Assembly (NCBI GenBank): GCA_020247055.1
Contig: JADCJL010000199.1
Span: 1-35,703, forward strand
Direction: 5' to 3'
Origin: Acidobacteriaceae bacterium
GTDB taxonomy: Bacteria > Acidobacteriota > Terriglobia > Bryobacterales > Bryobacteraceae
Length of the DNA stretch: 35,703 bases
The notes beneath the pieces were generated by a model that was not told the DNA's origin, ran no database searches, and worked only from the letters and a program-made list of their open reading frames with translations. This document shows, one piece after another, positions 1-8,869 of this stretch. The position numbers and the translations under genes are program-made. Position 1 is the stretch's first letter. Each line of letters begins with the position of its first letter.

Positions 1-677
1 ATCCCCAGCGGCACCACCCGCACCTTCTCCGCCGGAATGCCCAGATATCCCGTCATGTACCCGGCGTAGTACTCGCTCGTCGCCACAAACGCGTCCACAT
101 GGCGGATCTGTTGCCGGATCAACTCCAAACTCCGGCTCCGCCACGGCTCCTCAAGCCCGTCCAGAAACAGGTCCTCGCCCTGCAGCGTGCACACCACCGG
201 CGTCCCCGTCACCCGCTTCATCGGCTCGGCCAGCGCAATCAACAGCGTAAACGGCAGGCTGATCACATCCGGCCGGCTCTCGGTCGCAAGCCACTCCGTC
301 AGCTTGTCGAACTCTTTCCGGATCGGCCCCCGCTCCCCCTCAAGCATCGACACCGTCATCTCGCCCAGAAACTTCGGGTCCACCCCCACCGACCGCTGCG
401 ACGCCATCCGCAGCGCCGCTTCCGAATCCCACAACTTATCCAAAAACCGCGGAGTATGCCGGAACAGCGCCGATTTCTGCTGCAGATACACGCTGATCCC
501 GCCAAAGAAAACCCGGTTCAGGCTGTGGTTCACCTCATCGGTCAGCGTGGGCGTGTAGACTGGCGTCAGCACTACATCATGCCCCGCCTCCCGCAACGCC
601 CCCGCCAGCGCGTTGTCCCGCATGCAGGAGCCGCAGTACATATTGGCGGCTCCCGCGGTAATGTAAACGATCTTCAC
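1..677 (-). CDS. Glycosyltransferase family 4 protein, N-terminal part (runs off the window)
   Basis: The minus strand is open from a GTG at 677 to the window edge, giving about 225 residues that begin MKIVYITAGAANMYCGSC. This is the N-terminal Rossmann half of a GT-B glycosyltransferase (GT4/glycogen-synthase-like fold), with the early glycine-rich loop and, further on, VVCTLQGEDLFLDG and a stretch ending VRVVPLGI, which normally leads into the second domain. These enzymes move a sugar from a nucleotide-sugar donor to a cytoplasmic acceptor; the substrate cannot be told here. The GTG shares one base with the TAG stop of the upstream gene (TAGTG), so translational coupling is likely. The C-terminal donor-binding domain lies outside the window. 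Family assignment is from motif recognition; the pathway is unknown. Confidence 0.85.
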   Translation of the reverse strand, partial: MKIVYITAGAANMYCGSCMRDNALAGALREAGHDVVLTPVYTPTLTDEVNHSLNRVFFGGISVYLQQKSALFRHTPRFLDKLWDSEAALRMASQRSVGVDPKFLGEMTVSMLEGERGPIRKEFDKLTEWLATESRPDVISLPFTLLIALAEPMKRVTGTPVVCTLQGEDLFLDGLEEPWRSRSLELIRQQIRHVDAFVATSEYYAGYMTGYLGIPAEKVRVVPLG

Positions 678-2107
678 TAGCCCACCAGTTCAGGCACCGC
701 TTGAAACGCCCGGCGCGAGTACAGATGGTCGAACAGATTCCCCTCGTGCGGCTGATCCCACGAAATCTTCATCGTCGAAATCGGCCCCAGATTCAGCCGC
801 CCGATGTGCGGATTCGCAAGCAGCCGCTGGTGCAGCCGCTTGTCGTTGGTCAACGCCGTGCAAACCAGCGTCGGTCCCAGACACTCCGGCAGATCGTGCG
901 GTTCCACCTGCACCACGCTCACGTGCGGATAGCCGAACTCCCGGTTGGCCAGCGAGTGCTCCTTCGACGGCACGTGGATCACCGACGGCAGCAGATACGT
1001 GCACCCGTCCCATTCGGCCACTCGCCCGCTCCCGCGCACCTTCGCGCACAAGTCCTCGGCCCCGCCGTCGAGTTCGGAATCCACCATCGCGCTGATCCGC
1101 TTGGCCACGTCCGGATTCGCCAGCGGCGCCACGGCCGCGTTCGGGTCGTCCTCGGCCGTCGGCTTGATCCGCGCCAGCCGCTCGGCCAGTGCCTCGGCCA
1201 GCGCCCGCCCGTCACCCGTTGTCCAGATGCTCGAACAGTTCACGCACGACCGGCCCGAGTTGTTCGACACCGAATCCACCATCAGATCGAGATACTTCTC
1301 CCAACCCGCCGCCCCGTCGTCGGCCAGAATGATCTTCGAATAGCCCGGCCCGTGAATCTCAATCCGCGGATCCCCGCTCCACGCCTTGGCCGCCGCCACG
1401 TCGCCGAACAGCATCCCGCGCCCCGTACCCCGCAGAATCTCGCCGCCGCCCGCGTGGCTCGTCGGATAGTATCCGAACACCTCGGCCGGCACCCCGGCCT
1501 TCACGTAGGCTTGAATAATCCGGTACGGCGTCCACAGCTCCGAACTCCCCGGCTTCAGAATCAGCGGCGTCTTCAACGCAATCGCCGGCGCCCACAACGA
1601 ATGCACCCCCGGCGAGTTCGACGGCAGAATCACCCCCATCGAATCCCCCCGCGGGAAGAAGCTCAGCGCCCGGCCGTCAATATCGCCCACGCCGCTGTCG
1701 AGCATGTCCAGATTCGGCAGCCGCGTCAGACCCATCAACACGGTCTCCATCGACGCGAGCACCCCCGCAATCTTGGCCATGTTCCGCCGCACCATCACCC
1801 ACGGCAAACCCGTCGTCGCCGATACGGCCTCCACGAACTCCTGCGGCGACTGCGCGCTGTCGCCGAGCGGCAGCGTGTCGTTCAAGAAGTAGCCCGAGGC
1901 CTTGCCCGCCATCGCAATCAACTCGCGCGTCGTGAAGCCCTGCAGAATCGCCGCCGCCTCGTGCTGCCGCGCCAGATCCCGCCGGATCAGCCCCGCGTTG
2001 GCTTGGCTCGCTTCAACAAACGGCTGCCGCGTCCGGTAGTGCACCGCCGTCGCCGTGTCCACGCTCCGGTACGGCTTGCCGTACCGCAATATCGGTAAGT
2101 GCAGCAT
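677..2107 (-). CDS. Aldehyde dehydrogenase-superfamily protein, LuxC-like acyl reductase candidate
   Basis: This is a 476-residue protein of the aldehyde dehydrogenase superfamily. The probable catalytic cysteine is Cys288 in NNSGRSCVNCSS, and the cofactor-binding half contains GVILPSNSPGVHSLWAPAIALK and, before it, FFPRGDSMG. Length and architecture resemble LuxC-type fatty acyl reductases as much as ordinary aldehyde dehydrogenases. It starts 3 bp after the stop of an AMP-binding ligase (the LuxE position) and overlaps the following glycosyltransferase by one base, so the three are probably one transcript. I infer that the ligase supplies an activated acyl or aryl group and this enzyme reduces it to an aldehyde with NAD(P)H, or runs the reverse oxidation. 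No luciferase genes (luxAB) are near. Enzyme class is fairly sure; substrate and direction are guesses. Confidence 0.85.
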   Translation of the reverse strand: MLHLPILRYGKPYRSVDTATAVHYRTRQPFVEASQANAGLIRRDLARQHEAAAILQGFTTRELIAMAGKASGYFLNDTLPLGDSAQSPQEFVEAVSATTGLPWVMVRRNMAKIAGVLASMETVLMGLTRLPNLDMLDSGVGDIDGRALSFFPRGDSMGVILPSNSPGVHSLWAPAIALKTPLILKPGSSELWTPYRIIQAYVKAGVPAEVFGYYPTSHAGGGEILRGTGRGMLFGDVAAAKAWSGDPRIEIHGPGYSKIILADDGAAGWEKYLDLMVDSVSNNSGRSCVNCSSIWTTGDGRALAEALAERLARIKPTAEDDPNAAVAPLANPDVAKRISAMVDSELDGGAEDLCAKVRGSGRVAEWDGCTYLLPSVIHVPSKEHSLANREFGYPHVSVVQVEPHDLPECLGPTLVCTALTNDKRLHQRLLANPHIGRLNLGPISTMKISWDQPHEGNLFDHLYSRRAFQAVPELVG

Positions 2108-2110
2108 GGC

Positions 2111-3208
2111 TTAGTAAACCCCCTCCACCACCGACTTCTGGAACCGCGAAAACGGCCGCACGTTCCGCACCCCGTCCCACGGATACTGGTCGCACGGCGC
2201 CTCCCGCTCGCACTCATCGCGCTCTAAAAACCGCGGAATGAAGGTCTCCTTGGTCAACGTCGTCAGCCGCACCCGGCCCGTCTCCCCGTAGCCCACAATC
2301 TTGGTGGCGTCATCGAAGTCCACCACCTCCAGCACCGCCCGCGGCACCGGCGGATAGTAAATAATCGCCCAGTTGTCCTCCGGTTCCGGCGCCTTATGCG
2401 TCGCCAGACCCATCAGCGTGTTGCCGTAAGTCGGCGCGAAGTAGATGTTCGGCCCGAGCAGCTCCTCCACCGCGAACCGGTGGAACTGCGGCGTCATCTC
2501 CGTCCCCCCGCAGAAGACGCCCTTGATCCCGGCCTTCTCAAGGTTGATCTTCTCGCACAACGCCTCGAGCAGCTTCGGCGTCGTGAACATGCACTTCACC
2601 TCATGCGCCCGCAGAATCGTCAGCGCCTGGTCAATGCAGTGCTGCTTGTACAGCTCAGCCTCCTGGATCTGCCCGCGCTTGATCAGCTTGATCACCCACC
2701 GCGGATCCAGGTCCACCGAAAACGCAATCCCGCCCCGGTGCTGCGCCAGATGCTCCACGGCCAGCCGCAGCCGCCGCGGACCGCTCGGCCCCAGCATCAG
2801 CCAGTCCGCGCCCTTCGGAAAGTGCTCGTCCGGCAGCGTCTCGGAGAAGTTCTCGTAGTCAATGCGGAAGTCGTCCATCTGCACCCGCGACTTCGGCACC
2901 CCGGTCGATCCCCCGGTCTCAAACACGTACACCGGACGGTGCGCCAATCCCTTCGGCACCCACCGCCGCACGGGCCCGCCGCGCAGCTCATCGTCCTGGA
3001 AATTGCCAAACTTGTCGAGGTCGGCGTACGACGTCACCTCTTTCCGCGGGTCCCAGCCCGCCTCCTGGGCCCAGTTCAGCCAGAACGGGCAGCCCGTCTC
3101 CGGGTTGAAATGCCATTCCACCATCTCGCGCACATGAGCGTCCAGACGCTCCTTGCTCGCTTGTACTTTTGCAAAAAGATCGGGTTGGGTCGCGGTACTC
3201 ATTGCCAT
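2111..3208 (-). CDS. AMP-binding (LuxE / phenylacetate-CoA-ligase-like) acyl-activating enzyme
   Basis: A 365-residue adenylate-forming enzyme. The AMP/ATP-binding signature is ETGGSTGVPKS at about residues 97-107; FCGGTEMTP and YFAPTYGNTLMGLA match the acyl-adenylate region, and GYGETGRVRLTTLT the hinge region. At this length it is closer to LuxE acyl-protein synthetases and phenylacetate-CoA-ligase-type proteins than to full acyl-CoA synthetases. I place the start at the ATG at 3208; an ATG two codons later (3202) is equally possible and neither has a clear ribosome-binding site. The open frame runs on upstream to 4528, but that part is the antisense of the PQQ gene and is low-complexity Gly/Glu/Val. 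It heads the operon with the acyl reductase. The divergent gene starts only 18 bp away, so the promoters of both must lie within or overlap coding sequence. Confidence 0.8.
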   Translation of the reverse strand: MAMSTATQPDLFAKVQASKERLDAHVREMVEWHFNPETGCPFWLNWAQEAGWDPRKEVTSYADLDKFGNFQDDELRGGPVRRWVPKGLAHRPVYVFETGGSTGVPKSRVQMDDFRIDYENFSETLPDEHFPKGADWLMLGPSGPRRLRLAVEHLAQHRGGIAFSVDLDPRWVIKLIKRGQIQEAELYKQHCIDQALTILRAHEVKCMFTTPKLLEALCEKINLEKAGIKGVFCGGTEMTPQFHRFAVEELLGPNIYFAPTYGNTLMGLATHKAPEPEDNWAIIYYPPVPRAVLEVVDFDDATKIVGYGETGRVRLTTLTKETFIPRFLERDECEREAPCDQYPWDGVRNVRPFSRFQKSVVEGVY

Positions 3209-3226
3209 ATATCTTATTCTGATGTC

Positions 3227-4651
3227 ATGGCCCTGCCAATGTCGCGCATTTTTAAACCGTTTCTGCTCCTGCTCGCCGCCCTCGCCCTGATCGCCGTCGT
3301 CGTCTTCGGCGTCTTCGGCGGACGCCTCGACTTCGACGGCTCCGGCCGCCCCGCCCAGGTCCACTTCGACGCCCCCGAAGACCACGACAAAAAGCTCGAA
3401 GCCAGCCGCGCCCAGCCTCCCCCCGAACCCGCCCCCGCCCCCGTCCTTCTCCCCGTCGCCGCGTCCACCCCCACCCCCGAACCTGCTCCCACTCCCGCCG
3501 GCCCCTATTGGACCGACTTCCGCGGCCCCCGCCGCGACGGCCACTACACCCAAACCAACATCCTCACCGCCTGGCCCAACGGCAAACTCCAACCCCTCTG
3601 GAAACAACCCATCGGCGGTGGCTGGGCCAGCTTCGTCATCGCCGGCGGCCTCGCCTTCACCATCGAACAGCGCAAAACCCAGGAAGTCATCGCCGCCTAC
3701 GCCGCCGCCACCGGCCGCGAACGCTGGACCTACCGCTACGACGCCGACTTCCAGGAGTCCATGGGCGGCCCCGGCCCCCGCGCCACCCCCACCTGGCACG
3801 ACGGCAAACTCTACAGCCTCGGCGCCGAAGGCCACCTCATCGTCCTCGACGCCCCCACCGGCAAACTCCTCTGGCAGAAAAACATCCTCGACGACAACAA
3901 CGCCGAAAACCTCACCTGGGCCATGTCCGCCTCCCCCCTCATCGTCGACGACCTCGTCATCGTCCAGCCCGGCGGCCCCCAAAACAAAAGCATCGTCGCC
4001 TATCACAAACTCACCGGCGCCAAAGTCTGGGGCAGCCTCAGCGAAAAGGCCGCCTACGCCTCCCCCGTCCTCGCCACCCTCAACGGCCAGCGCCAGATCC
4101 TCACCATGACCGCCACCCGCGCCGTCGGCCTCCACCCCGCCGATGGCAAGCTCCTCTGGGAGTACCCCTGGAAAACCGACTACGACGTCAACAGCTCCTC
4201 GCCCATCGTCGCCGGCCCCAACCGCGTCGTCCTCGCCTCCGGCTACGGCCACGGCGCCGCCCTCGTCGAAATCGCCCCCACCGGCGCCGTCAAAACCATC
4301 TGGCAAAACAACAAACTCAAAACGAAGTTCTCCACCGCCGTCCTCCACGAAGGCTACCTCTACGGCCTCGATGACGCCATCCTCGCCTGTGTCGACGCCG
4401 CCACCGGCGAACAGAAGTGGAAAGGCGGTCGCTACGGCTACGGCCAACTCCTCCTCGCCCGCGGCCATCTCGTCATCACCACCGAACAGGGCGACCTCGC
4501 CCTCGTCAAAGCCTCCCCCGCCGCCCACGAAGAACTCGCCCGCTTCCCGGCCCTCGACGGCAAAACCTGGAACGTCCCCGCCATCGCCGACGGTCGCCTC
4601 TTCGTCCGCAACACCCGCGAAATGGCCGCCTTCCCACTCGGCGCCCCGTAA
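3227..4651 (+). CDS. PQQ-binding-like beta-propeller protein, membrane-anchored
   Basis: A 474-residue protein starting MALPMSRIFKPFLLLL (ATG 3227; ATG 3239 also possible). Residues about 8-30 are one hydrophobic segment, either an uncleaved membrane anchor or a signal peptide. A Pro/Ala-rich linker follows to about residue 95, then a beta-propeller made of repeats with Trp at blade ends: GRERWTYRY, GKLLWQKN, GAKVWGSL, GKLLWEYPW, GEQKWKGG. This is the PQQ-like/BamB-like eight-blade fold, often found in periplasmic scaffold proteins and quinoprotein dehydrogenases. I see no separate dehydrogenase motif, so a scaffold or unknown periplasmic role is likelier than catalysis. It lies 35 bp upstream of a TonB receptor on the same strand and may be cotranscribed with it. 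Codons end almost always in C. Confidence 0.85.
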   Translation: MALPMSRIFKPFLLLLAALALIAVVVFGVFGGRLDFDGSGRPAQVHFDAPEDHDKKLEASRAQPPPEPAPAPVLLPVAASTPTPEPAPTPAGPYWTDFRGPRRDGHYTQTNILTAWPNGKLQPLWKQPIGGGWASFVIAGGLAFTIEQRKTQEVIAAYAAATGRERWTYRYDADFQESMGGPGPRATPTWHDGKLYSLGAEGHLIVLDAPTGKLLWQKNILDDNNAENLTWAMSASPLIVDDLVIVQPGGPQNKSIVAYHKLTGAKVWGSLSEKAAYASPVLATLNGQRQILTMTATRAVGLHPADGKLLWEYPWKTDYDVNSSSPIVAGPNRVVLASGYGHGAALVEIAPTGAVKTIWQNNKLKTKFSTAVLHEGYLYGLDDAILACVDAATGEQKWKGGRYGYGQLLLARGHLVITTEQGDLALVKASPAAHEELARFPALDGKTWNVPAIADGRLFVRNTREMAAFPLGAP

Positions 4652-4686
4652 CTACCCTGCAATATTCGTACGCGATACTAACTCTG

Positions 4687-7125
4687 ATGCGCCTCTGCCT
4701 CCTGGCCCTCCTGAGCGTGCCCCTGCTCGCCGCCGACCTCCGCGGCAAGCTCGATAACGCCCCCTTCACCCGCGTCCTCCTCACCGCCCCCAACGGCGCC
4801 ATCCTCGCCGAAACCACCACCGACGCCAACGGCGAATACTTCTTCCCAAACGCCCCGCCCGACGCCCGCCCCGTCCCCGCCCTCCTCGTCACCGTCACCG
4901 CCCTCCGCGGCGCCGCCGTCGACGCCGCCGAATCCCCGCAGGTCGTCCTCAACGGCGGCAACCCCCAACCCACCGCCGCCCACGCCCTCACCGGCCAGCC
5001 CAACGTCCTCATCCAGCAAACCGGCGCCGGCCAGGTCTCCCCCTTCCTCCGCGGCCTCACCGGCTATCAGGTCCTCAACCTCATCGACGGCGTTCGCTTC
5101 AATAACTCCACCTTCCGCAGCGGCCCCAATCAATACCTCGCCTACCTCGAACCCAGCCAGGCCGACCACGTCGAAGCCATGCTCGGCCCCACCGGCACCC
5201 AGTACGGCTCCGACGGCCTCGGCGGCACCATCCAGGTCCTCACCCGCCCCACCAACTTCTCCGATACGCCCCGCTGGTCCGGCCGTCTCTCTCTGAACAG
5301 CCAGTCCGCCGACCTCGGCGCCGGCGCCGCCGCCGAAGCCGCCCACAGCACCCCCAAACTCTTCGTCCTCTTCGGCGGTGCCGGCCATCGCCACAACGAC
5401 CTCCGCGCCGGCGGTGGCTACGACTCTCGCAACGTCCTCACCCGCCTCTACGGTCTCCCCCGCGACCGCGTCAAATCCCTCCTCGGCCCCCGCCTCCAGG
5501 ACACGGCCTATACGCAAGCCGGCGCCCACGGCAAACTCGCCCTCCGCCCCTCCGCCACCCAGTCCCTTACCGGTTGGTACCAGCGCGGCGAACTCTGGGG
5601 CATCCGCAACTACAAGGATCTCTGGGGCGGCCTCGGCCGTCTCACCAACGAATTCACCCCCCAAATCCTCGACCTTGGCTACCTCCGCTACGAAAAGCTC
5701 CAAGCCGGCCCCTTCGACTCCCTCTCCGCCCGCTTCTCCCTCAACTCCCAGCAGGACGGTGGCATCCGCCAGAACCTGCGCGTTACCGACCCCGTCACCC
5801 GCGAATTCAACCGCGTCACCGCCTACGGCTACACCGGCCAGGGCGTCACCCACCTCCAGTCCCACACGCTCTTGGCTTTCGGCGCCGAACTCTACGACGA
5901 ACGCATCCGCTCCGTCCGCACGATCAATCACGCCCCCTCCCGGCCCCTCTATCCCAATCACTCGTCCTACCGCAGCGCCGGCTACTTCCTCCAAGGCTCG
6001 ACGGAACTCCCCGCCCGCCTCCGCGCCGGCTACGGCCTCCGCTACACCCGCGTCAACTACGCCCAGCTCACCTTTGCCGACTGGACCGGCCACGCCTCCC
6101 TCTCCTACCGCCTCACCCCCTCCCTCGCCCTCCACGCCACCGGCAGCCGCGGCTTCCGCGCCCCCAATCTCAACGACCTCGGCGCCCTCGGCCTCAACGA
6201 CCTCGGCTACGAAATCCCCGTCGTCGAAGCCCTCAACGCCACCCCCCTCCTCGCCGACTCCGCCGGCGAAGGCGCCCTCTCGAAAGGAACCCCCGCCCGC
6301 GCCCTCGGCTTTGAAACCCTCCGCAACGTCGAAGCCGGCCTCCAGTTCCGCTCCACCCGCCACTCCGCCCGCGTTCAATTCTTCGACGCGCTCCTTGCCG
6401 ACCCCATCGTCCGCCGCACCCTCCTGTTCCCCGCCGCCGCCGTCCCCGCCTCCCTCGCCGGCCTCCCCGTCACCCCCATCCCCCCCACCGCCGCCCAGCG
6501 CGCCCAGGGCGTCGTCACCGTAGCCACGACCTTCGACCCCCGCGCCGTCAAAGCTTTTGTCAACGATGGAGCCTCCCGCTACTGGGGCGCCGAAGCCCTC
6601 TGGCGCACCGACCTCACCACCCGCTGGCGCCTCCTCGCCAATTACTCCTACTTACTCGGCCGCGACTTATACCCCAACCGCAACATCCGCCGTCTCCCGC
6701 CCCAGCAGGGCGAGTTCGCCCTCCGCTACGCCCGCCGCTGGTACGTCGAAGCGGTGTTCCGCGCCAGCGGCGCCCAAAACCGCTTAAGCGGCGGGGATAT
6801 TGACGACGAGCGTATCGGCGCCTCCCGCCGCCGCTCCGACATCGCGGATTTCTTCAACGGGGGCCGCGCCCCCAATATCGGCGAGACCCTCCAGCAGATC
6901 CAGGACCGCGTCCTCCCCGGCCTCCCCGGCACGACCCGCGTCCCGCTCTACAACAGCACCGCCGGCTGGGCCACCATCGAAATCCGCGGCTGGCTCCCGA
7001 TCTCGGAGCGGTGGAGCTTATACGGAGGCATCGCCAACCTGACGGACCGCAACTACCGCCTCCACGGCTCCGGCATCGACGCCCCCGGCTGCAACGCCTC
7101 CCTCGGCGCCCGCCTGACGTTTTGA
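4687..7125 (+). CDS. TonB-dependent outer-membrane receptor
   Basis: An 812-residue outer-membrane protein starting MRLCLLALLSVPLLAADL, a typical cleaved signal peptide. Residues about 20-80 form a short carboxypeptidase-regulatory-like beta-sandwich (TTTDANGEYFFPN). The plug domain follows: VSPFLRGLTGYQVLNLIDGV, then MLGPTGTQYGSDGLGGTIQV. The rest is a 22-strand-type barrel ending SLGARLTF, with the C-terminal Phe expected as the Bam recognition signal. The plug and its FRSGPNQY stretch recall haem/haemoglobin- or siderophore-type receptors, but substrate cannot be decided. It would import a substrate across the outer membrane using TonB-ExbBD energy. Upstream, 35 bp away, is the PQQ-like propeller gene. 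No Fur-box-like site was recognised upstream. No terminator is obvious after the TGA. Confidence 0.9.
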   Translation: MRLCLLALLSVPLLAADLRGKLDNAPFTRVLLTAPNGAILAETTTDANGEYFFPNAPPDARPVPALLVTVTALRGAAVDAAESPQVVLNGGNPQPTAAHALTGQPNVLIQQTGAGQVSPFLRGLTGYQVLNLIDGVRFNNSTFRSGPNQYLAYLEPSQADHVEAMLGPTGTQYGSDGLGGTIQVLTRPTNFSDTPRWSGRLSLNSQSADLGAGAAAEAAHSTPKLFVLFGGAGHRHNDLRAGGGYDSRNVLTRLYGLPRDRVKSLLGPRLQDTAYTQAGAHGKLALRPSATQSLTGWYQRGELWGIRNYKDLWGGLGRLTNEFTPQILDLGYLRYEKLQAGPFDSLSARFSLNSQQDGGIRQNLRVTDPVTREFNRVTAYGYTGQGVTHLQSHTLLAFGAELYDERIRSVRTINHAPSRPLYPNHSSYRSAGYFLQGSTELPARLRAGYGLRYTRVNYAQLTFADWTGHASLSYRLTPSLALHATGSRGFRAPNLNDLGALGLNDLGYEIPVVEALNATPLLADSAGEGALSKGTPARALGFETLRNVEAGLQFRSTRHSARVQFFDALLADPIVRRTLLFPAAAVPASLAGLPVTPIPPTAAQRAQGVVTVATTFDPRAVKAFVNDGASRYWGAEALWRTDLTTRWRLLANYSYLLGRDLYPNRNIRRLPPQQGEFALRYARRWYVEAVFRASGAQNRLSGGDIDDERIGASRRRSDIADFFNGGRAPNIGETLQQIQDRVLPGLPGTTRVPLYNSTAGWATIEIRGWLPISERWSLYGGIANLTDRNYRLHGSGIDAPGCNASLGARLTF

Positions 7126-7349
7126 CCTGCGGCAGGACAGACGACGGGGCGTGAAGCTTCCTACTGTCCACCACCGGCTGAAACCCGTCGACGTTCGATT
7201 CTGGACCGCTCCGTGCGAGCACCCGCCGCGCGTCGCTGTGCCGCCATGCGGACCATAGTTCGTCCGGGGACTCTGTCGAGGACGCGGACACCCCCGGGAA
7301 TCTGAGCTTAGCTTGCGGACGACCTCGTGCGGCCCGCCCCTGCCCTGTT

Positions 7350-7645
7350 TCAAGTACAGTTCCAATAGCTCCGGTCGAGGCCGCGACACTGCGCAACTTC
7401 GGCGAGGGGTTTGGCTTCGATCTGTTCCCGCTTGTCGAGGTCGGCGATGATCCGGGCCACTTTCGGGATCCGGTCGTAGGCGCAACGGGGCGCTCGGGAT
7501 GTGTACTTTGCAGAAGCCGCGTTCCCGCGGCTTCTCGTGCGCGGCCTCGATGTGGTGCCGGAAGTAGTCGGAACAGCTATCGCTGGATGATCCCCGCCGT
7601 GCACCGGCACTCCCGCGTCGGGTCCCCGTGGAACCCGCACGGACA
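7350..7645 (-). pseudogene. comM: comM (YifB-type Mg-chelatase-like) C-terminal remnant
   Basis: Three pieces of the ComM C-terminal domain lie in order on the minus strand but in different frames. First comes GCPCGFHGDPTRECRCTAG with IIQR and a stop (7577-7645), the zinc-cysteine loop of this family. Then, near 7481-7575, AAHEKPRERGFCKVHIP corresponds to the helical linker. Last comes YDRIPKVARIIADLDKRE followed by LAEVAQCRGLDRSYWN (7350-7478), the sensor-2-like end. Intact ComM has some 500 residues and about 85 residues between the first and last motif; here the gap is shorter, so bases were lost as well as frames shifted. The upstream ATPase part is absent. ComM is a helicase that promotes branch migration in natural transformation; this copy is dead. 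Confidence 0.8.
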
Positions 7646-7980
7646 TCCGTGCAGATAGTAACTGATACGAACCCGAAATGCGGAAAACCAGGGGCCCGCA
7701 ACCCGTTGATAACAAGACGGCTTGCAGCGACCAAAATCGTCTGACGCGGGTCCCGGCGCCAAAAACAGTTTCGCTGCCATGAATCATTTAAGGGCAGAAA
7801 CGACACGATTCTGGTGTTCCCGAATATGGCTCCCCGATCCCAAATTCGTCTGGAACTCGATACGGCCGGCGGCTGGGGGCGTTGGCCCGGATGTATCTGG
7901 GTGACGTGCTGCCGAGGTTGGTGTATCGGAAGGCGTCTGAACTGGGGGCGGGTACGCCGGTGGCATGGCAACGCCGACGA
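7646..7980. other. Degenerate intergenic stretch, no gene recognised
   Basis: No open frame here resembles a known family on either strand. A plus-strand stretch around 7870-7985 reads MYLGDVLPRLVYRKASELG in one frame, which looks faintly protein-like but has no intact start or end. The 7126-7349 stretch between the TonB receptor stop and the comM remnant is similarly unassigned: it can be read for about 70 codons on the minus strand without stops, but I recognise nothing in it. Both flanking genes on the right are pseudogenes, so this is probably decayed sequence. Confidence 0.4.
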
Positions 7981-8815
7981 TCAGGGCAGAATGGTGGCCT
8001 CGCCGCGCGCAAAGCTCGGGTTGCCTCGACTCGCATTCTTATTCCGGACGGGCCTACCATCGCGATCGACGGCTTCGCCGGATAGACGGGTCTCCGGCTT
8101 TAGTTTGAAAAGCCGATAGGCGCATCCTCCGGGGACGATGGTGAGACTGCCGTCTGTCGGCGTTTGGCGAAAGCGCGGGAGCGCAGCAAAAATTTCGTAG
8201 TCTCCAGGGGGCACGTCGTCAAACGAGTAGGAGCCATCTTCGCCAGAGATTTGTTCGCGCAACTCGAATCGGGAGCGGAGCGTGACCGTAGCGCGCGCAG
8301 CGGGGATCTCGGACAGCGCACGGTTCCGAAAGACCGACTGCAGCGTCTTACCACTGCAGCGTCTTACCGAAGATGCGGGTACGAGCGCCTCCGTTCCGAT
8401 AGCGTTCCGGAAAACGAAGGTCCTCCTGCGCCGAGTTGACTGGCCGGGAGCCTGAACACAGACCGGCATACACAACGGGCACGGCCCGATGGATGGGGCC
8501 GGGGACCGCGAAGAAGAGATACTCTTCACCAACGGCGTACACTTGGCCGCAGGGGTCGGAAGGGTCAGCATCGACCAGCACGTGGGCAGTGTCCGGAGTG
8601 AGTCCCTGATAGACCCGATCGACCCAGACGCGCGCAAAGCGCACTACACTCGTGGACGATGGCGGCTGATGAAATTCGGTGCCCAGCACCCGGCCGCGGA
8701 GGATTACCGGTGCATGGCCGATGAGTTCGCAAGCGGGAGCGTAGGTCAACGGGCCGCAGCTACACGCGGGGAGAAGCGCTGGGAATGAGGTCAAGAACAA
8801 GAGGAGTAACCGCAC
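7981..8815 (-). pseudogene. Broken lipoprotein-like gene with carboxypeptidase-regulatory-like domain
   Basis: The 5' part (from GTG 8815, or an upstream in-frame ATG at 8869) reads VRLLLLFLTSFPALLPACSC, a signal peptide ending in a possible lipobox Cys, then ACELIGHAPVILRGRVLG and a Cys-containing beta-rich domain of a kind common in acidobacteria. It stops prematurely just after RIFGKTLQ. The 3' part, in another frame, resumes at GKTLQSVFRNRALSEIPAAR and contains DGSYSFDDVPPGDYEIFAAL, the signature of a carboxypeptidase-regulatory-like (transthyretin-like) beta-sandwich. The two frames join perfectly at a 16-bp tandem duplication (8337-8368); removing one copy restores a single reading frame. 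The C-terminal end (RPVRNKNASRGN, stop at 7981) also looks shorter than expected. Role unknown; an exported surface protein when intact. Confidence 0.75.
8337..8368. repeat. 16-bp perfect tandem duplication causing a frameshift
   Basis: The unit ACTGCAGCGTCTTACC occurs at 8337-8352 and again directly at 8353-8368. Sixteen is not a multiple of three, so the extra copy shifts the frame of the minus-strand gene. The same residues (GKTLQ) are encoded on both sides in the two frames, as expected for a recent duplication. Confidence 0.9.
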
Positions 8816-8869
8816 CTGGAAGTAGACGCCCACGGCAAGACACAAGTTCCGCAGTGGTTCCGGGTGCAC

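Noticed and set aside
701-2098. 465-codon plus-strand open frame
   Set aside because: Arg/His/Pro/Gln-rich low-complexity product exactly antisense to the aldehyde dehydrogenase gene; a shadow of GC-rich coding.
3209-4528. Upstream extension of the AMP-binding ligase frame
   Set aside because: Low-complexity and antisense to the PQQ gene; the ligase begins at 3208 or 3202.
4678-6378. 566-codon minus-strand open frame
   Set aside because: Gly/Ala/Glu/Val low-complexity antisense of the TonB receptor.
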